Of a stretch of DNA of 64,000 nt, positions 27,259-35,182 are shown in pieces. Below the pieces are notes generated by a model. That model was not told the DNA's origin. It made no database searches and worked only from the letters and a program-made list of their open reading frames with translations. The stretch's first letter is position 1; every line of letters begins with the position of its first letter. The position numbers were made by a program, and so were the translations under genes. The DNA is from Planctomycetota bacterium (GTDB lineage: Bacteria > Planctomycetota > Planctomycetia > Gemmatales > Gemmataceae). The DNA lies in assembly GCA_021413735.1 (NCBI GenBank), contig JAIOPV010000094.1, positions 1 through 64,000 on the forward strand. Reading direction: 5' to 3'.

Positions 27259-27353
27259 CGGGCACGGGCACGGGCACGGGCACGGACCAGAGAAAACCGG
27301 GCGACGGGAATCCGATTCCTGTCATTTCTTGTCCGTGCCCGTGCCCTTGCCCG
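27259..27353. repeat. GGGCACGG-type palindromic repeat, family E copy 1
   Basis: Four tandem CGGGCA units at the left (GGGCACGGGCACGGGCACGG) pair with CCGTGCCCGTGCCC at the right. The interior AGAGAAAACCGGGCGACGGGA resembles the interior of the element at 30787. Confidence 0.75.
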
Positions 27354-27486
27354 ATTGTTCTTCTGTCTTGACTCCCCGTTCCCGTCTTTTTGCCTTCCTG
27401 CCTTTGGCTTCCTGAATCCCGAATCCCATCTCCCGAATCACGCGGCACTGGTTTATCATTATCCGAATCAGGTTGGGAGGGGAACA

Positions 27487-27665
27487 GGTCTGCCAGGGCG
27501 TTTGCGAGTTTCACATTGGGTAATGTGTTTCATCACCACCCCCTCGCTGGCACTCGGGTTCGCCCCCTGAAACCAAAGCCTTTTGGCGAACCCCGACCGC
27601 CAGGGAGGGGGTGAACCTACCCTGCCCAATGGGAAACACGCAACCGCCCTGACGGGTCTGCTGTC
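27487..27665. repeat. Long imperfect inverted repeat upstream of the FGE gene
   Basis: Arms of roughly 75-80 bases (27487-27567 and 27590-27665) align in inverted orientation with scattered mismatches. Matching blocks include CAGGGCG, CCATTGGG or ACATTGGG, CACCCCCT and GGGTTCGCC. The structure ends about 30 bases before the FGE start. It has no coding capacity and looks like a miniature inverted-repeat element. Confidence 0.6.
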
Positions 27666-27696
27666 ACCCTTCCTTGTCACCTCACCGGGTTGTTCG

Positions 27697-28827
27697 ATGT
27701 CGAAGAAGTCGCGCGCTCGCCAGAATGCGAAGGCATCACAATCGCCAGCAGTTGTGCCCCCGACCGACCCTGGAGGCTGGGGGGTCCCGTGGCAATCGCT
27801 CGTGATGCTGGCAATCGGAATTGGCTTCGGTGTCGGAGTGTGGTGGCTGTTGAATGTCGAGCGTCCGCCTGGGCCCGCACCCGAGGGAATGGTCTGGATT
27901 CCACGCGGCAAGTTCAAGATGGGCACAGAAGACACGAACCGACGATTCTTCGATGCACACCCCGAGCATGAAGTCGAGATCGACGGCTTCTGGATGGACG
28001 AAACCGAAGTGACGAACGCGAAGTTCGCGGAGTTCGTGGCAGCAACGGGGTACGTGACGGTCGCCGAACAGAAGCCGACGCTCGAACAGATTATGCCGAA
28101 CCTTCTGCCTGGAGTCGAGCCGCCGCCGCCGGAGAAGCTGGTTCCGGCGTCGTTGGTGTTCAACACTCCTGACCCGTCGCATTCGGAGGCCAATGACGCC
28201 AACGGTTGGGATTGGGTGCCCGGAGCGTGTTGGAGGCATCCGGAGGGACCGGGCAGCGACATCAAGGATCGAATGGACCATCCGGTTGTGCATGTGTGTT
28301 GGAAGGACGCGGACGCGTATTGCAAGTGGGCGGGGAAGCGTCTGCCGACTGAGGCGGAATGGGAACGCGCTGCTCGTGGCGGGCTGACTGGCAAAACCTA
28401 TGTGTGGGGCGACGAAGCCCCGGACGAGGGCGGCAAATGGCGCTGCAACATCTGGCAGGGGACTTTCCCGGTCAAGAACACGCAGATCGACGGCTACTTG
28501 CGAACCGCCCCGGTGAAGAGTTACCCGCCGAACGCTTACGGGTTGTACGAAGTCGCTGGGAACGTGTGGGAGTGGTGTGCGGACTGGTATGGTCCGGATT
28601 ACTACGCGAGCAGCCCGGTGAAGAACCCGACGGGACCGACATCGAGTTTCGATCCACACGCGCATCAGAACGAGAACCCATACGCCCCGAAGCGAGTGCA
28701 GCGAGGCGGTTCGTTCTTGTGCAGCGACGGCTTCTGTGCGAGGTACAAGCCGTATGGTCGTGGTCGCGGCGACGTGGACACGGGTCAGTCGCACGTCGGC
28801 TTCCGCTGCGCGAAAGACGCGAAGTGA
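27697..28827 (+). CDS. Formylglycine-generating enzyme family protein, membrane-anchored
   Basis: The 376-aa product has an N-terminal membrane helix (VMLAIGIGFGVGVWWLL), then a complete FGE-sulfatase domain: VWIPRGKFKMGTE, DETEVTN, LPTEAEWERAARGG, YEVAGNVWEW and HVGFRC. Both catalytic cysteines of true formylglycine-generating enzymes are present in RGGSFLCSDGFCARY (Cys342 and Cys347). It is therefore predicted to be active and copper-dependent, converting a cysteine of sulfatase-type proteins to formylglycine. Many FGE-domain proteins lack these residues. The anchor places the domain on the outer face of the membrane. No sulfatase gene is nearby. Its 3' end overlaps the convergent ATP-grasp gene by 43 bases. 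Confidence 0.9.
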   Translation: MSKKSRARQNAKASQSPAVVPPTDPGGWGVPWQSLVMLAIGIGFGVGVWWLLNVERPPGPAPEGMVWIPRGKFKMGTEDTNRRFFDAHPEHEVEIDGFWMDETEVTNAKFAEFVAATGYVTVAEQKPTLEQIMPNLLPGVEPPPPEKLVPASLVFNTPDPSHSEANDANGWDWVPGACWRHPEGPGSDIKDRMDHPVVHVCWKDADAYCKWAGKRLPTEAEWERAARGGLTGKTYVWGDEAPDEGGKWRCNIWQGTFPVKNTQIDGYLRTAPVKSYPPNAYGLYEVAGNVWEWCADWYGPDYYASSPVKNPTGPTSSFDPHAHQNENPYAPKRVQRGGSFLCSDGFCARYKPYGRGRGDVDTGQSHVGFRCAKDAK

Positions 28828-29615
28828 CCATCACTCGGCAGGGTCCCCACCCAGCGAGTCACAACTTCCACGTACTCCTGCCACAACTCCGGGAAGCAGG
28901 TGATGCTCGGGATGTGGTTCACTTCCAGCAGGTACGGACCGGTTGCCGACACCATGTAATCGTTCGCGATGATGTCGAGACCCAGACCGCGTTTGATCGC
29001 CTGCGTGTCGGCAACCAACTCCGGATCGGCTGGCATGAACTCAGCTCCCGGACCGTGAACCGACTTCAGCCAACCCGAGCCAGTGAGTCTGATCTGACGC
29101 GGTTCGTCGACGATGACGAGCCGCACAGCTTCGCCCGCAATGAATGGCTCGAACAGTGTCGGTTCCTTCGCGATCCAGTTGCCGGTGAACCGTTCCTTGT
29201 TCTCGCCGCAGTGCCAGTTACCCCACTTCGCCACGCTTTCAACTTCGGCAGCGTACTCGCCGTGAGTCGTGGCGAATCCTCGCGTTTCGCCGCCGAATCG
29301 CGTGTGCTTCAGCGCCTTAACCAAGCACGGTAGCCGCAACCGGCAATCCATCATCGCAACGGGATTGGGGAAGCACGGACCGCCCCACAGTGCAAGCCCC
29401 GCGAGGAATTCCAGGTCGTGCTCGAAGATGCCGTGAAACACGACACGAGACACCCGCAGATAGTTCGCGTTGCGAGGCGACTGGACGAACAGCTTCCCGC
29501 GCTCCACGACGATCTTGGGCAGCATCTCGTGGTAGACGCACTCGAACGGCAGGCGTTCGGTCAGGGTAGCGGCGTCGGGGGCATCGAATCCAATCAGCAG
29601 AATCCGCTCGTCCAT
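28785..29615 (-). CDS. ATP-grasp-like protein (RimK-like)
   Basis: The 276-aa product begins ERILLIGFDAP, and its C-terminal half carries ATP-grasp-like features. These are an FEPFIAGEAVRLVIV strand pair and the metal-binding-like end YLLEVNHIPSI, where Glu and Asn sit as in RimK-like ligases. Such enzymes join carboxylates to amines using ATP; the substrate here is unknown. ATG 29615 is preferred to the longer frame because it starts the Rossmann-like strand. The stop lies 43 bases inside the end of the convergent FGE gene. ribH is upstream on the same strand with a 38-bp gap. Confidence 0.65.
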   Translation of the reverse strand: MDERILLIGFDAPDAATLTERLPFECVYHEMLPKIVVERGKLFVQSPRNANYLRVSRVVFHGIFEHDLEFLAGLALWGGPCFPNPVAMMDCRLRLPCLVKALKHTRFGGETRGFATTHGEYAAEVESVAKWGNWHCGENKERFTGNWIAKEPTLFEPFIAGEAVRLVIVDEPRQIRLTGSGWLKSVHGPGAEFMPADPELVADTQAIKRGLGLDIIANDYMVSATGPYLLEVNHIPSITCFPELWQEYVEVVTRWVGTLPSDGHFASFAQRKPTCD

Positions 29616-29653
29616 TGGTTCACTCCCGAGACGGCTCTGCTGAACGCCGGCGG

Positions 29654-30118
29654 CTACGTGGGCAGCTTCTTCAGCAGGTTCACCATCTCGATGGCACACA
29701 CCGCGGCCTCGAAGCCCTTGTTGCCTGCCTTCGCACCGGCGCGGTGAATCGCTTGCTCCAGCGTGTCACACGTCAACACGCCGAAGATCACAGGGACACC
29801 GCAACTCAAGCCGACGTTCGCGATGCCGCTCGTTGCAGCACCCGCAACGTGGTCGTAATGATCCGTGTCGCCGCGAATCACGCAGCCCAGGCAGATCACC
29901 GCCGCGTATTTCCCCGACTTGCCGAGCTTCTGTGCGACCAGCGGAATCTCGTAGGAGCCGGGGACGCGAACGACATCAATGCGATCGTCGCCGACGCCGT
30001 GGCGTTTCAAAGCGTCGGTTGCGCCGGCGGTAAGTTGATCGACGATGAAGCCGTTGAAGCGTGCCGCGATCAGCACGAATCGCCCAGCGGGGGAAGAGAA
30101 GTCGCCTTCGTAGAGCAT
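29654..30118 (-). CDS. ribH: 6,7-dimethyl-8-ribityllumazine synthase
   Basis: RibH condenses 3,4-dihydroxybutanone phosphate with the ribitylaminouracil intermediate in riboflavin biosynthesis. The 154-aa product has normal length and the family motifs ARFNGFIVDQL, VPGSYEIPLVAQKL, CLGCVIRGDTDHYDHVAG (with the catalytic His) and PVIFGVLTCDT. It would assemble into a cytoplasmic icosahedral or pentameric complex. No other riboflavin gene is adjacent. Confidence 0.96.
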   Translation of the reverse strand: MLYEGDFSSPAGRFVLIAARFNGFIVDQLTAGATDALKRHGVGDDRIDVVRVPGSYEIPLVAQKLGKSGKYAAVICLGCVIRGDTDHYDHVAGAATSGIANVGLSCGVPVIFGVLTCDTLEQAIHRAGAKAGNKGFEAAVCAIEMVNLLKKLPT

Positions 30119-30145
30119 GGGGTGAAGCCCGGGGTTCAGGAATGG

Positions 30146-30177
30146 GAACGAAGAAGCCCCGGCGTCTTCGCCGGGGC
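30146..30177 (-). terminator. Terminator hairpin after the RRM gene
   Basis: On the minus strand GCCCCGGCG and CGCCGGGGC form a nine-base-pair stem with a four-base loop, followed by TTCTTCGTT. It lies 23 bases beyond the RRM stop codon and before ribH. Confidence 0.7.
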
Positions 30178-30199
30178 CGTTGTTTCACTGCAAGCGAAC

Positions 30200-30580
30200 T
30201 CAGTACCGACGGCCGCCACCACCACCGCCGCCGCCGTAGCCGCCTCCGCCGCCACCACCGCCGCCGTAGCCACCACGGCCACCGCCGCCGCCGCCACCGC
30301 CGTAGCCACCACGACCGCCGCCGCCACCGCCACCACCCTCACGGGGCTTGGCTTCGTTGACGGTCAGAGCGCGGCCATCAAGCTGCGCACCGTTGAGGGC
30401 TGCGATGGCTTGGTCACCACCTTCGCTCATTTCGACGAAAGCGAAGCCGCGGGGGCGACCGGTTTCCCGGTCCATGATGACCTGAACCTTGGTCACGCTG
30501 CCGTACTGGGAGAATACTTCCCGCAGTTGGTCCTCGGTGGTCGAGAACGCCATGTTGCCGACATACAGATTCTTAGCCAT
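30200..30580 (-). CDS. Glycine-rich RNA-binding protein with one RRM
   Basis: The 126-aa product has a single RNA recognition motif (about residues 3-80) with RNP2 NLYVGNM and RNP1 RGFAFVEM intact. A tail of about 45 residues follows, made of GGGGGGRGGYG-type repeats and ending RRY. This architecture matches bacterial cold-inducible-type RRM proteins, probably RNA chaperones in the cytoplasm. The tail DNA is a run of short GCC/ACC-rich repeats and may vary in length between strains. A terminator separates it from ribH. Confidence 0.92.
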   Translation of the reverse strand: MAKNLYVGNMAFSTTEDQLREVFSQYGSVTKVQVIMDRETGRPRGFAFVEMSEGGDQAIAALNGAQLDGRALTVNEAKPREGGGGGGGGRGGYGGGGGGGGRGGYGGGGGGGGGYGGGGGGGGRRY

Positions 30581-30903
30581 CGCTGGTCTCTACAGAAAAC
30601 TTGGGGAAGGCGGGCCTGTGGCCGTCGTCTTCGGCGGAGGGCGATTGCCCACACGCCACCCACAATATAGCCCAGGTTCGATCACACGCATCAGGTAATT
30701 TCCAGAGAATCGCAAAGAGTGTCGAATATCTGTGCAGTGGTCTTGCTAGCTCATTTCGAGATCGAAAGCAGCGAAAGACAGAATTTCGGGCACGGGCTCG
30801 GGCACGGATAAGAGAAAACGGCTAGCGGGAGAGGCAGGTTTATGGCCATTCCCGCATCCCGTCTTTGGTCTTCTTTCCGAGCCCGTGCCCCGGTTGAGCT
30901 GGC
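30581..30903. other. Intergenic region with family-E repeat
   Basis: About 320 bases between the RRM and cupin genes, both on the minus strand. Apart from the palindromic element at 30787-30892 I see no gene. The A+T-rich stretch around 30660-30760 could hold the RRM promoter but no clear boxes were fixed. Confidence 0.5.
30787..30892. repeat. GGGCACGG-type palindromic repeat, family E copy 2
   Basis: The left arm CGGGCACGGGCTCGGGCACGG pairs with the right arm CCGAGCCCGTGCCCCGG; the interior shares AGAGAAAACGG with the copy at 27259. It lies 12 bases beyond the cupin stop codon. Confidence 0.75.
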
Positions 30904-31395
30904 TCATTTCTTCTTGCGGGGGTCGTCTTCGGGGTTCAGGTAGTCGATTGTCCACGGTCCGGTGCCGTGAAGTTGTAGGATTGTTTCGCCCTTCACCCAG
31001 CCGAAGTGCTTCATGCCCGCGTCGGTGCGGCCATACGACCCCGCGGGCATCGCGACGCCAACCTTCTCGTCGAACTTTGCACCCATTCCGAGGTATAGCG
31101 TGCCGGTGATGACCGTCACTCGCTCGTCTTTCGGATGCGTGTGCGGCATCACCTTGAAGCCGTCCGGCAGCTTGATTCGCAACACGAACGGCCCTTCTTT
31201 GCTGGGGTCGCCTTCGAGAATGACGACCTGTGCGCCTTTTTGGAGCGTGGCGGGTCCGTCCTGCCACTTCAGGTCGGCGGGGGTGAAGATCTCGTGATCT
31301 TTCTTGTGCTCGGCGGGCTTCTTTTTGTCGTCTGCCAGCGACCACACCGACACCGACAACAACGCGATCATCGCAAACCAACGCACTGGAAACAT
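30904..31395 (-). CDS. Exported cupin-domain protein
   Basis: The 163-aa product has a signal peptide (residues 1-21, ending VWSLAD) and a single cupin barrel. Motif 1 is MPHTHPKDERVTVITGTLYLG, with metal-ligand-type His and Glu residues, and motif 2 lies around TDAGMKHFGWV. It resembles periplasmic DUF4437-like cupins. The activity is unknown. ATG 31395 is supported by GGGAG upstream. It is separated from the ABC permease gene by an inverted repeat. Confidence 0.82.
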   Translation of the reverse strand: MFPVRWFAMIALLSVSVWSLADDKKKPAEHKKDHEIFTPADLKWQDGPATLQKGAQVVILEGDPSKEGPFVLRIKLPDGFKVMPHTHPKDERVTVITGTLYLGMGAKFDEKVGVAMPAGSYGRTDAGMKHFGWVKGETILQLHGTGPWTIDYLNPEDDPRKKK

Positions 31396-31442
31396 AACAT
31401 TACTCCCTCATTTATGAGCCGGGTGAGTGTGTCCAAATCGGG

Positions 31443-31502
31443 ACAGGCCAGAGGCCGGCCAGAGGCTTGTGTTCACCTGCACAAGCCAGAGGCCTGGCCG
31501 GG
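31443..31502. repeat. Inverted repeat between the ABC permease and cupin genes
   Basis: GGCCAGAGGCTTGTG on the left pairs with CACAAGCCAGAGGCC on the right around an eight-base loop, and AGGCCAGAGGC is also repeated directly. It lies 62 bases beyond the permease stop. Confidence 0.6.
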
Positions 31503-31564
31503 ACGCTCGCACTGGGGCTGTGTATGCGGCCCTTCGCACGAACCCGAAATGTGCCGCAACCCTT

Positions 31565-32926
31565 TCACTTCTTCCGACCGAACCACGACGACCAGCCGCC
31601 ACCCGAAGCCTCGGCTTCGCGGAACAGCACGCTCTCGCGGTGAAACTGCCGCACTGCTGCCCACAACGCCAGCCCGATGCATGCCGCCAGCGTGATGAAC
31701 ACTGCGGGCACATGCTGCCACGGAAACGCATCGGTGCGCACAGCAAGCATTCGCTGCTGCAACAAGAGCGCGTTCAGGACCGGCATCCAACTCGTTCCCG
31801 CGTCCAGTTCCAACCCCGGACTCATACTCCACAACGACAACGGCATTCCCACGAAGAACAGCGGCACCACATAGTAGTTGCCCTCCTTCGTGCTGCGAGC
31901 GAACACACCCAGCGCCAGCGTGCTGGCGGCAATCAGCATCGCCAACGGCAACGCGGCCACCATACACATCGCCAACCCCACGAGCGAAATCACCGTGTGC
32001 TCGAAGTAGAACTGCGCCGCCGCGACCGCGAGTATCATCAGGAACACGTTCCACGCGGCCGTTCCAAATCCCATCATCACCACGGCAACGAATTTCCCCA
32101 TCACGATCTCGATTCGCTCGGCCGGGCTGATGAGCAATGTCTCCATCGTGCCGCGTTCCTTCTCGCCTGCTGTCATGTCGATAGCCGGGTAAATCGCCCC
32201 CGTGAGCATCCACATCACCAACAAGAACGGGATGGTCTTCGCCAGTGAATCCCGCAACTCATCGAAGATCTTCTTCACGGGTGCCTTTTCCGACGACGGA
32301 TCGCGAATCTCGACCGGAACATCGAAATTCGTTGGCAATCCGGCGCGTGTGAAGCGTGCTGTCTTCACGCTCGCAATCCAGGCATTGAGAACGCCACTGA
32401 GCCGACGAACCGCGAGCTTCGAGTTCTCCTCGGCGTCTCGTCCGAGTATCCGCACGCTCCCTTGCTCCCCACGTTCCAATTTCGTCGTGATATTTGGGTC
32501 GATGATGAGCAATGCATCGACTTCTCGCTGAACGAGAAGGCTCTCGTCGGGCGTGTCCAACATCTTCACGACGAGGGAACCACCGTGCGCATCGGCGTCC
32601 AGATAATGGCGAGGGAACGTGCCTTCGACGATGAGCGGTGGGAAGGTTCGTGCCTGGTTACCGACGAGCGCGGCCGGGATTCCAGCGATTGCGCTGGCGG
32701 CAGTGGGCGCGTTCACCGGTTGCGATTGTGGCAGGTATTGGGCACCGACCACGCCGACGGTAAAGACCTTTTCCTTGATCGCGGCGAGGAACAGGAGCGA
32801 GACGCCGAGAAACAGCGGGTACATGACGACGGGCAGGCCAAGGATGAGGAACAGCGTCCGTTTATCGCGGAACTGATCGCGAACCTCGCGTGTGGCAATC
32901 AGGCGGACGACCGACCAGCGGAGCAT
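31565..32926 (-). CDS. ABC-2 type transporter permease (NatB-like)
   Basis: The 453-aa product has one membrane helix near the N-terminus (LFLILGLPVVMYPLFLGVSL), a large extracytoplasmic region (about residues 45-230) and a cluster of helices from about residue 240 to 435. It includes DMTAGEKERGTMETLLISP, a phrase typical of NatB/YhaP-type ABC-2 permeases. Such permeases export ions, drugs or other small molecules with a separate ATPase, which is not found next to it. ATG 32926 is chosen over a longer frame because it begins the conserved LRWSVVRLIATREVRDQFRD region. Confidence 0.82.
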   Translation of the reverse strand: MLRWSVVRLIATREVRDQFRDKRTLFLILGLPVVMYPLFLGVSLLFLAAIKEKVFTVGVVGAQYLPQSQPVNAPTAASAIAGIPAALVGNQARTFPPLIVEGTFPRHYLDADAHGGSLVVKMLDTPDESLLVQREVDALLIIDPNITTKLERGEQGSVRILGRDAEENSKLAVRRLSGVLNAWIASVKTARFTRAGLPTNFDVPVEIRDPSSEKAPVKKIFDELRDSLAKTIPFLLVMWMLTGAIYPAIDMTAGEKERGTMETLLISPAERIEIVMGKFVAVVMMGFGTAAWNVFLMILAVAAAQFYFEHTVISLVGLAMCMVAALPLAMLIAASTLALGVFARSTKEGNYYVVPLFFVGMPLSLWSMSPGLELDAGTSWMPVLNALLLQQRMLAVRTDAFPWQHVPAVFITLAACIGLALWAAVRQFHRESVLFREAEASGGGWSSWFGRKK

Positions 32927-33075
32927 GGCGATAACTCGTCTATAGAGAGAGGTTCTCGTGAGTGTACTGCTGAGACGGGCGAAGAACCAACCCACCAGAA
33001 CGCCGGCTCGCTCTTTCCACACTGCTCACGATGCGGTAATCTTGCCGAATAGCCCACCCTCAAAATTCCACGCCC

Positions 33076-35175
33076 ATGACCCAAATCGGGAAGTACGTCG
33101 TCGTCCGGGAACTCGGCCACGGCGGGATGGGCGTCGTGTTTGAAGCACACGACCCAACGCTCGATCGCTCCGTCGCGGTCAAGCTCGTGAACGACCGCGC
33201 CGCACCGGAACGCTTCCTTCGCGAAGCCCGTGCCGCTGCGAAGGTCATTCACCCCAATTGCGTGCCGATCTTCGATATGGGCGAACACGCCGGCAGCCCG
33301 TTCCTCGTCATGGAACTGGTCGTCGGCATGAGCGCGTCCGACTTCCTCGAACGCAGCGGGCCGCTTCCACCGAAAGCCGCCACCGACATCGTCGCAGCCG
33401 CATGCCGGGGACTCACAGCGGTTCACGCGGCCGGAATCGTTCACCGCGACATCAAGCCGAGCAATCTGCTCATCTCGAAGGGTGGCACCGTCAAGGTTGC
33501 CGACTTCGGACTCGCCCGTGCGGTCGATGGTAACGCCACCACGCTGACTGGCGACCGTGCCATCGGCACCCCGCACTTCATGAGTCCGGAGCAGTGCCAT
33601 GCTGAAGCGGTCGATGCGCGATCGGATATCTATTCGCTCGGCGTGACGTACTACGTCTTGCTCACGAACAGGTTCCCGTTTCGCGGCGACCTCGAATTGC
33701 AGATCATGTTCGCGCACTGCAACGACCCGGTTCCGGATCCACGGAAGATCATTCCCGCTTTGCCGGAAGCGTGCGCGAAAGTCGTCCGCAAGGCGATGGC
33801 GAAGGATCCGACCGACCGCTACCAGACCGCCCAGGAAATGCTCGCCGATCTCGAAGCGATTTGTGCGGCGGATCCCAGCCCGACGCTCGATCTGTACGCT
33901 CTGGTGATGTCGCAACCGGCGAATGCTCCCGCTGCCAACAAGCCACTCACGCCGTTGTCGAGCACGGAGAACTGGCTGCCGAGCGCCGATCTCACCCCCA
34001 CGAACCTCGACAATTCCGCGAACCGTCCCAAGATGCCACCGCCAGTTGATGATCGCCCGACACGTCGGCGCTGGCTGCTGGTTTTGCCCATACTCCTGGG
34101 CGGTGTCGGTGTTGGTGGCTACTTCGCGTTCCGCAAAACAGATGTCGCGAAGAACGAGGACGATCACCCCGTCGAGGTGCTGAAGCCGCCCGTGTTGGTT
34201 CCCGTGCGAAACGTCGGCGGTGCGGTCGGAATTCTGGGCGTGGCGGTGTCGGACGACAGCCGCTGGCTGGCGGTTGGATTGCACGAAGCGAATGGACCAT
34301 CAAAGACTGGGGGCGTGAAACTGTACGACCGCAGCGCTGGAAACGCTCCTGAAGTTTGGTGGAAATGGCGAGACGTGTCTTGCACTTCCGTGGCGTTCTC
34401 GCCGGATGGCAAGTTGCTCGCTGCGGGGTTCTCGGGAGGTGGGGAGATCCGAGTCTGGAACTTTGCCAACCAGAAGGAGCTGTCTCTCACGGATCCCGCC
34501 TTCACGGGGAAAGCCAGCGGTAGCGTGATGAGCGTTGCATTTTCACCGGATGGCAAGTTGCTCGCTGCGAGTTGTGATGGCTGGGGCCACCCCGGTCGGG
34601 TGCGAGTCTGGAAGATCACCGACGCAACGCACCTGCACGATTTGCTTCAACCCACCCTCGGACGACCAGAACACGGCCAGGGCGTTCGAGGAATCTCGTT
34701 CGCACCGGACGGAAAGACGCTGGCCGGTGCGGTGAAAATGGCAATGGGTGAAGGATCGCAACCTTACATCGACATCTGGAACGCTGAATCGGGCAGCCAT
34801 CTGAAAACGATCAAGCTCACGCAAACATCGCTTGGGCCGTGTGTGGCGTTCGCTCGCCGTGAATCGCTGATGGCGTACACCTCAGAATCGCGAGTGGACC
34901 TGACCCGGCCACTGTCGTTTGAGCCGTACAAACACTACCAGACGAATAATACCGACCCTGCCGGTGTCGCTCTCACGCCAGACGGTTCGGTCCTGGCCAT
35001 CGGCTTCTCGGATGTCGTGCTGTTAATCGACACTGCGACCGACAAGCAATTTGCGCAGTTGAAGGGTCAAGTCGGGCAGTTGTACTCGATGGCATTCACC
35101 AGCGACGGCAAGACACTCATCACGGGAAGCGTCGACAAGACCGTCCACGAGTGGACCATTCCAGACCGAGAGTGA
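33076..35175 (+). CDS. Membrane Ser/Thr protein kinase with C-terminal WD40-like repeats
   Basis: The 699-aa product has a complete Hanks-type kinase domain (about residues 5-265): GHGGMGVVF loop, Lys36, HRDIKPSN with Asp125, DFG with Asp143, and an activation segment with GTPHFMSPEQ. A single membrane helix (LLVLPILLGGVGVGGYFAF, about 336-354) follows. The extracytoplasmic part holds WD40-type blades marked by SVAFSPDGKLLAA and similar phrases. It is therefore a receptor-like kinase with an outside beta-propeller. The ECF sigma gene starts seven bases after its stop, so the two are probably one operon and one signalling unit. Confidence 0.93.
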   Translation: MTQIGKYVVVRELGHGGMGVVFEAHDPTLDRSVAVKLVNDRAAPERFLREARAAAKVIHPNCVPIFDMGEHAGSPFLVMELVVGMSASDFLERSGPLPPKAATDIVAAACRGLTAVHAAGIVHRDIKPSNLLISKGGTVKVADFGLARAVDGNATTLTGDRAIGTPHFMSPEQCHAEAVDARSDIYSLGVTYYVLLTNRFPFRGDLELQIMFAHCNDPVPDPRKIIPALPEACAKVVRKAMAKDPTDRYQTAQEMLADLEAICAADPSPTLDLYALVMSQPANAPAANKPLTPLSSTENWLPSADLTPTNLDNSANRPKMPPPVDDRPTRRRWLLVLPILLGGVGVGGYFAFRKTDVAKNEDDHPVEVLKPPVLVPVRNVGGAVGILGVAVSDDSRWLAVGLHEANGPSKTGGVKLYDRSAGNAPEVWWKWRDVSCTSVAFSPDGKLLAAGFSGGGEIRVWNFANQKELSLTDPAFTGKASGSVMSVAFSPDGKLLAASCDGWGHPGRVRVWKITDATHLHDLLQPTLGRPEHGQGVRGISFAPDGKTLAGAVKMAMGEGSQPYIDIWNAESGSHLKTIKLTQTSLGPCVAFARRESLMAYTSESRVDLTRPLSFEPYKHYQTNNTDPAGVALTPDGSVLAIGFSDVVLLIDTATDKQFAQLKGQVGQLYSMAFTSDGKTLITGSVDKTVHEWTIPDRE

Positions 35176-35182
35176 GTTCGCC

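Larger units (their letters stand above)
27212..27696. other. Repeat-filled intergenic region
   Basis: About 485 bases between two divergent genes. It contains the family-E palindrome (27259-27353) and a long imperfect inverted repeat (27487-27665). No gene is supported. Open frames crossing it encode runs of Pro-Val or Gly-His that reflect the repeats. Confidence 0.7.

Noticed and set aside
27241-27365. Tandem GGGCAC units considered as a CRISPR-like or VNTR locus
   Set aside because: Only a few six-base units occur and they belong to the arms of a palindrome that also exists at 30787.
27212-27514. N-terminal extension of the CysA-type protein by 101 residues
   Set aside because: The extension is translated repeat DNA (PVPVPVP-like), while the ATP-binding domain starts exactly at the ATG at 27211.
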